Shown here: positions 33,411 through 42,611 of the stretch, piece after piece
Numbering within the stretch: position 1 is the stretch's first letter
Layout: the number at the start of each line of letters is the position of its first letter
Origin: Bacillus sp. 103mf
GTDB lineage: Bacteria; Bacillota; Bacilli; Bacillales; Bacillaceae_G
Direction of reading: 5' to 3'
NCBI RefSeq assembly: GCF_900116295.1
Contig: NZ_FPAF01000004.1
Location: 186,001 to 250,000 of the forward strand
Length of the DNA: 64,000 nt
Notes under the pieces: generated by a model
Seen by the model: only the letters and a program-made list of their open reading frames with translations
The model's database searches: none
What the model was told of the DNA's origin: nothing
Translations under genes and position numbers: made by a program

Positions 33411-34298
33411 GTGCAATTACAAGAACAAAATCGAATTAAGCTGAAGCAACAATTGGAGGATAATGGTTTTGAACATGCGATAAACTATTTGATGGAGACA
33501 TCGCGGCAAGGGGTGCGTTGTGCAAAAGCGGGAGAGACAGATTACACAAAGCTGGGGCGTTCTCGTGTTGGTGGCGATCCAGATTTGCCTCCACAATTTG
33601 CATGGCCGCTTACAACGGCTGGGACACCAATGACCTTCTTAGTTCAATTGAATATGTGTGATGTGGCGAAGCACGATGATAATGCATTATTACCAAAGAC
33701 AGGGATGCTGTCTTTTTTTCTCGGAATCGATGAGCCAGCTTACAATATTGAACATCGAGTTATATGGTTTGATGAAACAGAGGTACTATCGGCTGTTCGC
33801 CGTGAACCGCCAAGTAAGACTGCGTTAGAAGATACTTATGTTGGCTATGACCTGGAAGCGCGCTCATCACTGGAGCCTCCAAGCTACGCTTACATTGATA
33901 ATGAGCAGATAGAGAGTAATAACGTCACCTTAGACGATTATGATGATTTACTTTATGAGATTCGAGACGTAGAAGATGACGATATTATTCAACTGTTTGG
34001 TTATCCGATAGGACAGCATGATGATTCGGAATATGAAGCAGCGTTGATGTTGCTGACTGGTGAAGAATACGAGTATAATGAGGATAAGGCATTGGAGAAG
34101 ATCGCGGCACATTTCGGTGGTGATAAGACGAAGGCGAAGCAGGAAGTCGCGGATATGCAGATGTTGTTGGAGCTGGAAACAGATGATGACGTTGGCTTCT
34201 GTTGGTGGGACGCAGGAGTACTACACTTCTTTATTCGTAAGGAAGATTTGGTTGCTGGACGATTTGACCGTACCTATTGTTCTCTTTATTCCAGTTAA
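33411..34298 (+). CDS. DUF1963 (YwqG-like) protein
   Basis: A 295-residue cytosolic protein starting at GTG after GGGGAGAGGG. SRVGGDPDLPPQFAWPLT and MTFLVQLNM followed by KTGMLSFFLG are the DUF1963 signatures (B. subtilis YwqG). The family is widespread, often near toxin or stress genes, with no established activity. The acidic middle (DDYDDLLYEIRDVEDDD) is unusual but within family range. CWWDAGVLHFFIRKEDL near the end is the conserved C-terminal block. Confidence 0.8.
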   Translation: MQLQEQNRIKLKQQLEDNGFEHAINYLMETSRQGVRCAKAGETDYTKLGRSRVGGDPDLPPQFAWPLTTAGTPMTFLVQLNMCDVAKHDDNALLPKTGMLSFFLGIDEPAYNIEHRVIWFDETEVLSAVRREPPSKTALEDTYVGYDLEARSSLEPPSYAYIDNEQIESNNVTLDDYDDLLYEIRDVEDDDIIQLFGYPIGQHDDSEYEAALMLLTGEEYEYNEDKALEKIAAHFGGDKTKAKQEVADMQMLLELETDDDVGFCWWDAGVLHFFIRKEDLVAGRFDRTYCSLYSS

Positions 34299-34384
34299 AT
34301 TAAGTAATAGGAATACTTATAACCTTCCTTTCTGAATATTGTAAGATATAACAAAAAAATAAAACATTAATATATGATGACATA

Positions 34385-34411
34385 CCCCCGTCCTATTTTG
34401 GATGGGGGGGA
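34385..34411. terminator. GC-rich hairpin after DUF1963 gene
   Basis: CCCCCGTCC and GGATGGGGG pair around TATTTT; the following run is A-rich on this strand, so termination would be better on the reverse strand. Confidence 0.35.
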
Positions 34412-34494
34412 AAATAAAGTAGTTAAATTTTTTTAAGGATGCTCTAGCAATATAGTCATTTTAATATTTTAATTTTCTTCAATAATCGCGCCCG

Positions 34495-35196
34495 TTAACG
34501 AAATAACGAAAATGCTGAATATGTAAAATAACTTAATAATCTATCAAAAGAATTGATCTCGGCATATGGTTTTATTTCGGTATCATTCTTGATCATATAA
34601 GGATTGAACCATATGCCCTTTATATTTGCATTTTGACAACCACCAATATCCTTTTCTATGTCATCTCCAACGAATAATGCTGCTTCCGGTTGCACATTAA
34701 GCTTATTTAATGCTAATTCAAATATACGTTTGTCAGGTTTACTAAATCCCACTTCTTCAGAAATAATTATTATATCAAAACAACTATTTAAATTAGTGTT
34801 AATTATTTTAGCCTTTTGTCTCTGAGTTGAACCATTTGTTATAATTGCAACTTTAACATGCATCTTTATAGTATTTATGATATTTATAGTATTTTGGTTT
34901 ATAGAAAAACAATGAGGAAAATTATTATTCCAAAAATCTTGAATGTAATTGCGTGGCAATCTATATTTTGGTGGAAATTCATCAAAAAATGATTCCAAAA
35001 CTTTTACTTTGTCACTGTAGCCATAGCTTCTTTTATCATATTCCTTGAATTTCTGCAACATTTCGTTTTTTACTGAATGTTGTTTAACATCCCCATAACA
35101 CTTCTCTAAAATAATTGAAAACAATTTATCTACTGCCTTATCCCTATCAAGTAAGGTATCATCTAAATCAAATATCATTGCTTTATAACCACTCAA
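34495..35196 (-). CDS. HAD-superfamily hydrolase, subfamily IA (YjjG-like)
   Basis: A 233-residue phosphatase. Motif I FDLDDTLLD (nucleophile and acid Asp), motif II ITNGSTQRQK, motif III Lys in GFSKPDKRIF and motif IV VGDDIEKDIGG are all intact. The helical cap lies between residues about 15 and 95. This subfamily includes nucleotidases such as YjjG/YfnB; the substrate is not readable. Probably transcribed alone. Confidence 0.85.
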   Translation of the reverse strand: MSGYKAMIFDLDDTLLDRDKAVDKLFSIILEKCYGDVKQHSVKNEMLQKFKEYDKRSYGYSDKVKVLESFFDEFPPKYRLPRNYIQDFWNNNFPHCFSINQNTINIINTIKMHVKVAIITNGSTQRQKAKIINTNLNSCFDIIIISEEVGFSKPDKRIFELALNKLNVQPEAALFVGDDIEKDIGGCQNANIKGIWFNPYMIKNDTEIKPYAEINSFDRLLSYFTYSAFSLFR

Positions 35197-35446
35197 ACAA
35201 CTTCACAGCCTTTCTCACATTATATAAATAATCCCTACCAGTTACGGAATGTACGTAAGATGGTATTAGACATCAACCTACAAGGTGTCACACTGCGTCC
35301 CTCACGGTTATAAAAAAACCTGATTCTTCTGCTTGGCGTAGAAAAATCAGGGGTTTAACTTCCCAAAAACGTCTTAGTGTATAATCGCGGTTTGTCGGCA
35401 GTCCCCCTATATAACTTATCTACTTAATAGTCTAAATTCCCTATGA

Positions 35447-35663
35447 CTACCAAAAACTCCTTCATTGGTGTATTTTTTATCTGGTTTATCCGATGGATGG
35501 GTGCAATGCAATGAAGGAGAAGGGACTTGGAATGTCTCAGAAGTGATTGAGCACCTTATTGAGGGAGAGGAAAATAATTGGATCCTAAGGTTAGAATTTA
35601 CTCTTCAAGAAGGTGAAAATAAACCTTTTCCTCCTTTTGATCGTTATTCCCACTTACATAATA
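35447..35663 (+). pseudogene. DinB-superfamily gene fragment
   Basis: The frame encodes FLSGLSDGWVQCNEGEGTWN and VSEVIEHLIEGEENNWILRL, then FPPFDRYSHL, which are clearly DinB/YfiT-like sequences (helical bundle, metal-binding His in EHL). The first helix of the domain and the C-terminal half are missing, and the frame continues into unrelated sequence with a later stop. Thus a decayed gene. No ribosome binding site remains. Confidence 0.7.
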
Positions 35664-36200
35664 GGTCTCAAGGATCTATTGAACAAAAATTGTGTCCTTA
35701 CTCTAAAAAAAGGATACTTTTTTTACATTTGAACAAAAAATCTTACAGGTGCATAAAAAACCGACACTTCAGATTAGCCTGTAATGAATTTTAATGTTAA
35801 TAATAATGCTGTTGGTATCAGAACATCCAAATCATCTTATAGGGCCGATATAAGCAGTCAAATGAAATTAATGCATTTTTATGACCTAGTTTTACACGTA
35901 TCAATTATTCTAGTTGTTTTATTTTCTCTTATAAGACCCGACCTAAAAAAGAAAATCGTACGTTATTAGATGTCTATTAAAATGTATTATTTTTCATTCC
36001 TACTTGTTTCATTGCTTCTACTGCTCTTACACTGTTTCTATTCTTGATATACGGATATAAACCTATTATCGATCTCAATTTTCTTTCGATCGAAATTCAG
36101 TCCCTTAAAAAATCACTATTCTCCCATTTCTTCTAAAACGATGAGAGGATAGTGATTTTGAAACTTCTTCACCTGTTCAATTGAAATTTCCCGTTACTTA
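35664..36200. other. Non-coding stretch with hairpin
   Basis: No convincing gene. A long inverted repeat (AAAATCACTAT near 36108 with ATAGTGATTTT near 36155) may terminate transcription from both sides. A 61-codon frame at 35784-35969 has no ribosome binding site and I do not accept it. Confidence 0.4.
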
Positions 36201-36350
36201 TTACGGATTCATCGTGATTTCAATTGCTGAAGCTCTATCATTCCAATCCGCAGCCATATTAGCAGTTTTACCATACCACTCATAATGTCTAAACATGACT
36301 CCTTGGCCATATCCCTGAGATGAGGTATGCTCCCACTTGCAAGAAATAAT
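36201..36350 (-). pseudogene. C-terminal remnant of an unknown gene
   Basis: Read in reverse, 36201-36350 gives SCKWEHTSSQGYGQGVMFRH, then YEWYGKTANMAADWNDRASA and IEITMNP and a stop. It looks protein-coding (balanced composition, Trp/Tyr-rich, ends cleanly), but there is no start and the frame closes upstream. The style recalls small secreted beta/gamma-crystallin-like or inhibitor proteins; unproven. Confidence 0.45.
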
Positions 36351-36355
36351 AATTT

Positions 36356-36415
36356 AAGACTCTTTTTTGAGCGTTTAGCATAGCAATATAAAATAAATAG
36401 TATCCATGGAGAAGA
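36356..36415 (+). repeat. Copy of the segment at 30582-30637
   Basis: AAGACTCTTTTTTGAGCGTT..AGCATAGCA....CCATGG aligns with the downstream half of the terminator region at 30582. It lies just before murQ. Confidence 0.5.
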
Positions 36416-36448
36416 TGAAACATTTTGAAATAAATGAGGGTGATGAAT

Positions 36449-37336
36449 ATGTTAGAAAATTTAATAACCGAAACACGCAATAAAAAAACAATGAATTTAG
36501 ACGAAATGTCAACAATTGATCTTTTAACAATCATGAATGAAGAAGATGCAAAAGTCGCAGAAGCAGTGAAACAAGAGCTTCCGCAAATTGCCAAGGCTGT
36601 TGAAGCGATTGTTGCAACAAAAAGAAAAGGTGGCCGCTTAATATATATAGGAGCTGGAACTAGCGGACGTATTGGTTTGTTAGATGCGGTTGAATGTCCT
36701 CCAACATTCGGAACAGATTCAGAAGAAGTAATCGGGTTAATTGCTGGCGGTGAAAAAGCCTTCATTAAAGCAGTAGAAGGTGCAGAAGACAGTAAAGAAT
36801 TAGGTATTCAAGACTTAAAAAATATTAATTTAACAAACAAAGACATTGTAGTAGGAATTGCAGCAAGCGGCCGAACTCCATACGTTATCGGAGGATTAGA
36901 ATATGCAAATTCAATTGGTACACAAACAGTCGCAGTATGCTGTAACAAAGACTCAGCAGTAGGAAAAGTCGCAACCATCGCCATTGAAGTAGTAAACGGA
37001 CCAGAAGTATTAACTGGTTCAACTCGCTTAAAATCAGGTACATCACAAAAATTAATTTGCAATATGCTCTCAACAGCCTCTATGGTGGGAATCGGGAAAG
37101 TGTACGGGAATTTAATGGTTGATGTTCAACTAACAAATGAAAAGTTAGTAGAGCGCGCAAAGCATATCGTGATGGAAGCAACATCTTGCGATTATAAAAC
37201 AGCTGAAACCTACTTAGTAAAAGCAGATAATAAGCCCAAAATTGCGATTGTAATGATTCTGACAGGACTTTCAAAAGAAGAAGCAATGAAGAAATTAGCA
37301 GAAACACAAGGATTTGTTAGACAAGCAGTAAAATAA
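36449..37336 (+). CDS. murQ: N-acetylmuramic acid 6-phosphate etherase
   Basis: A 295-residue cytosolic lyase that removes D-lactate from MurNAc 6-phosphate to give GlcNAc 6-phosphate during cell-wall recycling. It has a SIS domain with YIGAGTSGRIGLLDAVECPP (catalytic Glu in DAVE) and LKSGTSQKLICNMLSTASM, both hallmark MurQ stretches. The ATG at 36449 has GAGGGTG about 7 bases upstream. A PTS transporter gene for the same sugar follows 19 bp later. The usual MurR regulator is not in this cluster. Confidence 0.93.
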   Translation: MLENLITETRNKKTMNLDEMSTIDLLTIMNEEDAKVAEAVKQELPQIAKAVEAIVATKRKGGRLIYIGAGTSGRIGLLDAVECPPTFGTDSEEVIGLIAGGEKAFIKAVEGAEDSKELGIQDLKNINLTNKDIVVGIAASGRTPYVIGGLEYANSIGTQTVAVCCNKDSAVGKVATIAIEVVNGPEVLTGSTRLKSGTSQKLICNMLSTASMVGIGKVYGNLMVDVQLTNEKLVERAKHIVMEATSCDYKTAETYLVKADNKPKIAIVMILTGLSKEEAMKKLAETQGFVRQAVK

Positions 37337-37355
37337 CCGAAAAGAGGGTGACATG

Positions 37356-38774
37356 ATGAACAAATATCATAACATGGCATCTCAAATTTTAGATGCGGTT
37401 GGTGGTAGTGACAATGTTTTAGCATATACAAACTGTATGACACGTCTTCGCGTTACACCTGTAGATCGTAATTTAATTAATGAAGAAGTATTGAAAAAGA
37501 TTGATGGGGTTCTTGGTATTGTTGATGATGAAACATACCAAATCATTCTTGGACCAGGTGTTGTAACGAAAGTAGCAGAACAGTTCGGTACTGCATTAGC
37601 AGAGAGAAAAGGTGGTTCTTCAAAAGTTTCTTCTGCAGAAAAACTACAAGCAAAAGGTGCAGAAATCAAGGCAGAATTAAAGAAAAAGAATCATACACCT
37701 TTTAAAAAATTTTTAAGAAAAATTGGAAGCGTTTTTATTCCTCTTATACCAGCATTCGTTGGAGCGGGGTTAATTGCAGGTATTGCTTCTATTCTATTAA
37801 ATAATATTACTGCTGGAAATTTAGATAAAGAAACTTGGGGACAATACGTAACAGTTTTAAATGTGATTAAAAATGCATTATTTAGTTATTTAGTAATTTA
37901 TGTTGGCATTAATGCGGCAAAAGAATTCGATGCAACACCAGCACTTGGAGGGGTAATCGGTGGTATTACCCTTTTAACTGGTATGACGCCAGAAAATCCA
38001 ATTTTTAATATCTTTACCAGTCAGCCGTTATCACCAGGACAAGGTGGAGTTATTGGTGTATTATTGGCTGTTTGGATCTTAGCATTTGTAGAAAAGAAAT
38101 TACGTACAGTGATTCCCGATGCAATTGATATTATCGTGACACCTACAATCGCATTATTAATAGTAGGGCTTGTAACGATTTTCTTACTCATGCCATTAGC
38201 AGGTTTCGTTTCAGATAACTTAATCGGCGCTATCAGTTGGGTATTATTACGCGGTGGTGCATTTGCTGGATTTGTACTTGGCGCAACATTCTTATCACTT
38301 GTTATGTTAGGATTACATCAAATATTAATACCAATTCATATTGAAATGATCAATACAACGGGTATGACACAATTACTTCCTATTCTTTCGATGGCAGGAG
38401 CTGGGCAAGTTGGAGCATCAATGGCATTATGGATTCGCTGTCGTAAAAATAAATCTTTAACAAATGTAATCAAAGGTGCACTCCCAGTAGGAATTCTTGG
38501 CATTGGAGAACCATTAATTTACGGTGTTACATTACCATTAGGCTATCCTTTTATCACCGCATGTATCGGTGGAGGTATTGGAGGAGCAGTTATCGGATTA
38601 CTTGGTAACGTTGGTGCAATTGCTATCGGACCATCTGGTCTGGCATTAATTCCTTTAATTGCTGGCGGAGTATGGTGGAAATACGTCATTGGATTATTTG
38701 CAGGATACGTCGGTGGGTTTATCGTAACCTATTTCTTTGGTGTACCAAAGGAAGCGATGATAGAACAAGAATAA
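37356..38774 (+). CDS. murP: PTS EIIBC component, MurP-like (N-acetylmuramic acid)
   Basis: A 472-residue membrane protein that imports and phosphorylates MurNAc. The EIIB domain comes first, with the phospho-Cys in AYTNCMTRLRV (about residue 28). A linker follows, then an EIIC domain of about ten membrane segments ending in GYVGGFIVTYFFG. There is no EIIA domain, so a separate EIIA-glucose-type protein would be needed, as for MurP. Adjacent ATG codons at 37353 and 37356 both fit the GAGGG site. Position directly after murQ supports the substrate. Confidence 0.85.
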   Translation: MNKYHNMASQILDAVGGSDNVLAYTNCMTRLRVTPVDRNLINEEVLKKIDGVLGIVDDETYQIILGPGVVTKVAEQFGTALAERKGGSSKVSSAEKLQAKGAEIKAELKKKNHTPFKKFLRKIGSVFIPLIPAFVGAGLIAGIASILLNNITAGNLDKETWGQYVTVLNVIKNALFSYLVIYVGINAAKEFDATPALGGVIGGITLLTGMTPENPIFNIFTSQPLSPGQGGVIGVLLAVWILAFVEKKLRTVIPDAIDIIVTPTIALLIVGLVTIFLLMPLAGFVSDNLIGAISWVLLRGGAFAGFVLGATFLSLVMLGLHQILIPIHIEMINTTGMTQLLPILSMAGAGQVGASMALWIRCRKNKSLTNVIKGALPVGILGIGEPLIYGVTLPLGYPFITACIGGGIGGAVIGLLGNVGAIAIGPSGLALIPLIAGGVWWKYVIGLFAGYVGGFIVTYFFGVPKEAMIEQE

Positions 38775-38928
38775 TATATCTTAAAAGTACGATTAACTTT
38801 TTGGTCAATCATTGGGCTCTACTATCATTCATCTACAGCAAAAAAAACTGCCACTTATGAAATATACATGACCTAATATGTGCTGATATCTTATAATAAT
38901 AGGAAGTTAATGTTAAAGGAGGAGAAAC

Positions 38929-39768
38929 ATGGGGGAACAAATATTGAAAATAAATAAAGTAGAGATTTGTGCAGAAAGTTTTGGAAATCCTAAGGACCCT
39001 GCTGTACTTTTAATCATGGGGGCTATGTCTTCATTAGATTGGTGGGATGAGGAATTCTGTCTCCGTATCGCTGATCAAGGAAGATTTGTCATTCGATACG
39101 ATCATCGTGATTTGGGACGATCGACTACTTATGAACCTGGTACTTCCAACTACACAATATTAGACATGGCTGCCGATGCAATTGGAGTCCTGGATGCTTA
39201 TTCTATAAAGCAGGCTCATATCGTTGGAATGTCCTTAGGTGGTTTGATTGGCCAAATTCTTGCCCTAAGATATCCAAAGCGTATATTTACGCTTACTTTA
39301 ATTGCATCAAGTGTGTTCGGGACTGAGATGGAAAAACTACCTCCAATGGATCAGAACATACTAAATTACCATGCAAAGAGTACTTCCATAGACTGGTCAA
39401 ATCAAGAGGCGGCTATTTCCTATCTTGCGGGTTTATGGAAAACTTTAGCCGGTTCCAAACCTTATGAGAGGGAAAGAATATATAAATTGGCGAAAAGGGA
39501 GGTAACTCGTGCCAAACAGCTTCCAAGCAGATTTAATCATGCCATGCTGCAAGGCGGAGGTGATTATTATAATAGGATGGGAGAAATCAGCATACCAGCA
39601 CTCATTATTCATGGAACAGAAGATCCAGCTTTGCCATACGAACATGGACTTGCTCTTGCGAAAGCCATTCCCCATGCTGAATTAGTGACTCTTGATGGAT
39701 CAGGGCATGAGATTCATAGTGAAGACTGGGAACAAATGATAGAATCAATTGTAAAACTTAGTTCCTAA
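38929..39768 (+). CDS. Alpha/beta hydrolase
   Basis: A 279-residue soluble hydrolase. Nucleophile elbow GMSLGG (Ser about residue 103), acid in IHGTEDPALP and His in GSGHEIH make a complete triad. The oxyanion segment is LLIMGAMSSLDWWDEEF. The early YDHRDLGRSTTYEPGTSNYT is typical of family members related to aclacinomycin methylesterase-like or proline-iminopeptidase-like hydrolases. AAGGAGGAG precedes the ATG. It is not linked to its neighbours in function. Confidence 0.85.
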   Translation: MGEQILKINKVEICAESFGNPKDPAVLLIMGAMSSLDWWDEEFCLRIADQGRFVIRYDHRDLGRSTTYEPGTSNYTILDMAADAIGVLDAYSIKQAHIVGMSLGGLIGQILALRYPKRIFTLTLIASSVFGTEMEKLPPMDQNILNYHAKSTSIDWSNQEAAISYLAGLWKTLAGSKPYERERIYKLAKREVTRAKQLPSRFNHAMLQGGGDYYNRMGEISIPALIIHGTEDPALPYEHGLALAKAIPHAELVTLDGSGHEIHSEDWEQMIESIVKLSS

Positions 39769-39815
39769 TAAAAAGAAGTAGTTGATTATTTTAATAATAG
39801 AAAGGTACTAAAATT

Positions 39816-40514
39816 ATGGAGAAAAACATTCTATCTGATACAGTAAATGACATGATATTATCTGGTAAGAAAGTTGATACAATTAAAGATAAAGAGGAAA
39901 TAAAAAGAGTATTTGCCAATGAAGGAATACCTTTTTTTGATAAAGTAATTGATTTTCAAGTATCATTTGGTGGTATTTGGTATAAAATTGGTAAAAAATT
40001 TTATGAAGGTTTCCAAATGGATATGTTTTACTTCAATACATTTGAAGAAAAATATGAACTTAGATATTTTAGAAAAGAAAACGGAAAATACTTTTTTCAA
40101 TGTATGGAATATCATTATGCAGGAGATTTTGGACCTTGTATTGATGAGGATGGGAAAATATATCATTTCTGCATGGGGAGTTTTTTCATTAGTGCTGACA
40201 ATATAGAAGAATTTTTAGAAGATGAAGCAATTAAATATTATATGGTTAATAAGCATCCAAATTGGCTAACACGTGGTGCTGAAAAAAGCGAAATTGATGA
40301 GTTTGAAAAAACGAAAGCTTTGAATAAAATTAAGAGAGAATCATTTTCAGGTAAATACTTTGAGTGGTGGTGCAATACCGAAGAAACAATTTTTATAAGA
40401 ATTGATTTAGTAAGTAAACATAACCGTGCAGAAGTATATTGTAAAAACCAAAAGGTATTAGAGCAATTGTATAAGTCGAACATACCAGCATGTGTTTTTC
40501 CACCTAATAACTGA
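39816..40514 (+). CDS. Hypothetical protein, possibly SUKH/Smi1-like
   Basis: A 232-residue soluble protein rich in aromatic and acidic residues. EIKRVFANEGIPFFDKVIDF followed by QVSFGGIWYKIG is reminiscent of the opening helix and loop of SUKH/Smi1-Knr4 folds, which often act as immunity proteins against contact-dependent toxins. GDFGPCIDEDGKIYHFCMG fits the gly-asp turn of that fold. This is a weak resemblance. AAAGGTAC precedes the ATG. No toxin gene is nearby. Confidence 0.55.
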   Translation: MEKNILSDTVNDMILSGKKVDTIKDKEEIKRVFANEGIPFFDKVIDFQVSFGGIWYKIGKKFYEGFQMDMFYFNTFEEKYELRYFRKENGKYFFQCMEYHYAGDFGPCIDEDGKIYHFCMGSFFISADNIEEFLEDEAIKYYMVNKHPNWLTRGAEKSEIDEFEKTKALNKIKRESFSGKYFEWWCNTEETIFIRIDLVSKHNRAEVYCKNQKVLEQLYKSNIPACVFPPNN

Positions 40515-40685
40515 AAATAAATATTAATATTGTGCCAAAGTAGTTTGTTTTATTAATTATATATTAAAATTTCACTTCACAATCATCATATTTGTAGCTA
40601 ATTATCAACATTAGTTTAAAACAAAGCCATAAACGAAAAACTAAAAAGACATCTGCTGATTCTCGGTGGATGCCTTTTTAGTATT

Positions 40686-40714
40686 GAGGTCTCGCCACAT
40701 GTCCATCAAGCTAA
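40686..40714 (-). repeat. Right end of a bcr1-like repeat
   Basis: In reverse: TTAGCTTGATGGACATGTGG followed by CGAGACCTC. This matches the right ends at 2039-2068 and 61-145. The left part is absent. Confidence 0.5.
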
Positions 40715-40763
40715 TCTTGTTGTCTACATACTTGATATTTTGTTTATTTGTTTTTAAACATAG

Positions 40764-40803
40764 AAATCGCCTATCAAATATATAGATAGGCGATTCTTGT
40801 TTT
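40764..40803. terminator. Bidirectional terminator
   Basis: AATCGCCTAT (40765-40774) pairs with ATAGGCGATT (40786-40795) between convergent genes, with T-rich sequence on the right. Confidence 0.65.
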
Positions 40804-40855
40804 TCTAAGAACAAAATTAAATAACTTTATTATTTCTACACATTTACATCTAAAT

Positions 40856-41902
40856 TTAGCACAAAGATTTATCCTCTAATCCCCAGCTAAACCAGCGTGC
40901 ATGACCGTCTGTTTCTCCGATCGTTTCATTGTATTCTTTACCATTAATAAAATAATCAAGATGAAGATCTCTATCCCACATGTTATTGTAAAGATGGAAA
41001 ACATCTCGCTTGGCACCAATTTCTTTAATCTGTTCTACTAGTTTATGCTTTATACCCTCTGGTATTTGATTCGCTACATGTGTATGGAAGACACAAATCA
41101 CTGAATCCTCTGGAATTTGTTCTGCAATTTCAGAAAGAAGAGATACCCCATCTCCTTCTATAAGTTTCACTGATTGTTCTTTTAAACAAGCTGCTGCATG
41201 ATCGAACATTTCAAGCCTTTCTTTATGCTCTGGCCAAATGAGCGAGCGTAACCATAAATAATCTTCCTCATCATTCAAATCATTTATATGTAAATCCAAT
41301 CCAATTCTTTCTGTGACAGGAGGGCTTTGTTGTAAAAGAAATGGTTGATTTTCACCTTTTATTTCCGATTTTAATTGGACCTTAGAATTTATGTTACCAT
41401 ACACTTTCTCAGTTCCATACGAATAACAATATTGATCCCAAAATAATTGTAAACCAGCGCTTGTTCCGATTTCAATTAACGCTAAAGGTTTATTAACTTT
41501 ATTAAACATATAGCAAAAACTCGGATATAAATACGTACATCTTCTTACTTCGTTTGTCTGTACTAACTTCGTTTTTAAAATAGCAATAATCTCTTCTCTA
41601 TGAAGCTGGCAAAAACCTTTAAAATGGTGGAAAGCCTGGTCTAAATTTTTTTCTGGAGTTGAAATGAGGCTATCGTAGTATTGTTTTAATACATGGCTGT
41701 TTCCTTTCAATAATAAATAGTGAACGGCACCAAGTAATAAATTTGGAGTTGGCTGACCAAGTTGTGCATGTGACGCTAATGCAAGGAGTTCCTCATCTTC
41801 TGCAATTCTTAATGATAAATGTTCATATAAATCGCTCGACCCTTTACATTCTTTTTCTGAAAAGTTTCTAAATAAGTTGGAGATTTGTTCTGGTGTAAGC
41901 AT
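40856..41902 (-). CDS. DUF2332 family protein
   Basis: A 348-residue soluble protein matching DUF2332. LALIEIGTSAGLQLFWDQY is the most conserved part and resembles the SAM-binding loop of methyltransferases; GDGVSLLSEIAEQIPEDSVI and CVFHTHVANQIPE follow like strands 4-5 of that fold. Enzyme activity is not established. AGGAGG precedes the ATG. It stands alone on the reverse strand with the convergent terminator at 40764. Confidence 0.8.
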   Translation of the reverse strand: MLTPEQISNLFRNFSEKECKGSSDLYEHLSLRIAEDEELLALASHAQLGQPTPNLLLGAVHYLLLKGNSHVLKQYYDSLISTPEKNLDQAFHHFKGFCQLHREEIIAILKTKLVQTNEVRRCTYLYPSFCYMFNKVNKPLALIEIGTSAGLQLFWDQYCYSYGTEKVYGNINSKVQLKSEIKGENQPFLLQQSPPVTERIGLDLHINDLNDEEDYLWLRSLIWPEHKERLEMFDHAAACLKEQSVKLIEGDGVSLLSEIAEQIPEDSVICVFHTHVANQIPEGIKHKLVEQIKEIGAKRDVFHLYNNMWDRDLHLDYFINGKEYNETIGETDGHARWFSWGLEDKSLC

Positions 41903-41983
41903 TTATAATCCTCCTAGGTAATAATGTTAATATTCGGAATAATTTTAACATAAATCAATTTAAATGTGGTATAAATATCCTTT

Positions 41984-42304
41984 TTGATTCTATATAGCAC
42001 CACAAATGAATTTTATAAAACTATCTCTACTTCAGTAGATTCTTTCAAAACTTTTTCGTTTGAAGTAGTAAAGAAAGACCTGTTTCAATGTCGTTTTATC
42101 ATAAGGAATACTCTCAGGACAATTGATTCTAATAATCTTGTTTCAAAGAATGCGAATTTTGAAGGTAACTCGGGGAAAGCAGACATAGATGTAGAGGGTT
42201 TATTATATGAAGATAAATCGAAGAATAAAGCAATTGGCATAAAGGATGATGGGGAAAATAAGATTAAAGTACAAACAAGCTCAGGAGATTTGAAATTAAA
42301 ATAG
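41984..42304 (+). pseudogene. Remnant resembling a DUF4097-type adhesin-like C-terminus
   Basis: The second half of this frame (SKNANFEGNSGKADIDVEG, then KIKVQTSSGDLKLK) resembles the C-terminal beta-repeat of DUF4097 proteins, which end in V-K-T-S-S-G-D-type strands. The first half is unlike that family and no ribosome binding site precedes the first ATG. I take it as a truncated gene. Confidence 0.4.
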
Positions 42305-42611
42305 TTGATGATTCTGAGTTATTATCATATTTTAGCTGGAGTAATAGACGATACATAATAAATATACTCTCATTCTTATTCCGCTAACGGAGACTTTACT
42401 TTAAGAAGCCAAATAAAAAATGGCGGTTCCTCATACTACAGGAATTCGCCTTTTTTTATTTAAATTTGCTTAGCGTACAAGATTTCCGGAATGTTGCTGG
42501 TACCCCGAATTGAGAATGTGGGGTTAGATTTTATAAATTATAATGATAATCGTTAAATTAGATATTCCACCCATATTTTACTTTTGGTTGTCATATCCTA
42601 TTTCTTTCTTA
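42305..42611. other. Intergenic region between convergent genes
   Basis: It contains a terminator (42415-42457) and a short repeat-like GGTACCCCGAATTGAGAATG block near 42496. No gene. Confidence 0.45.
42415..42457 (+). terminator. Rho-independent terminator
   Basis: GGCGGTTCCT and AGGAATTCGCC form a stem with A-rich left and T-rich right flanks. Confidence 0.75.

Larger units (their letters stand above)
40515..40855. other. Intergenic region with hairpins and repeat fragment
   Basis: It holds a hairpin at about 40643-40680 (AAAAAGACATC with GGATGCCTTTTT), a bcr1-like right end in reverse (40686-40714) and a convergent terminator at 40764-40800. No gene seen. Confidence 0.5.

Noticed and set aside
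35784-35969. 61-codon ORF with a hydrophobic stretch (VLHVSIILVVLFSLI)
   Set aside because: No ribosome binding site, odd composition before the hydrophobic part, and it lies in a decayed region. Probably chance.
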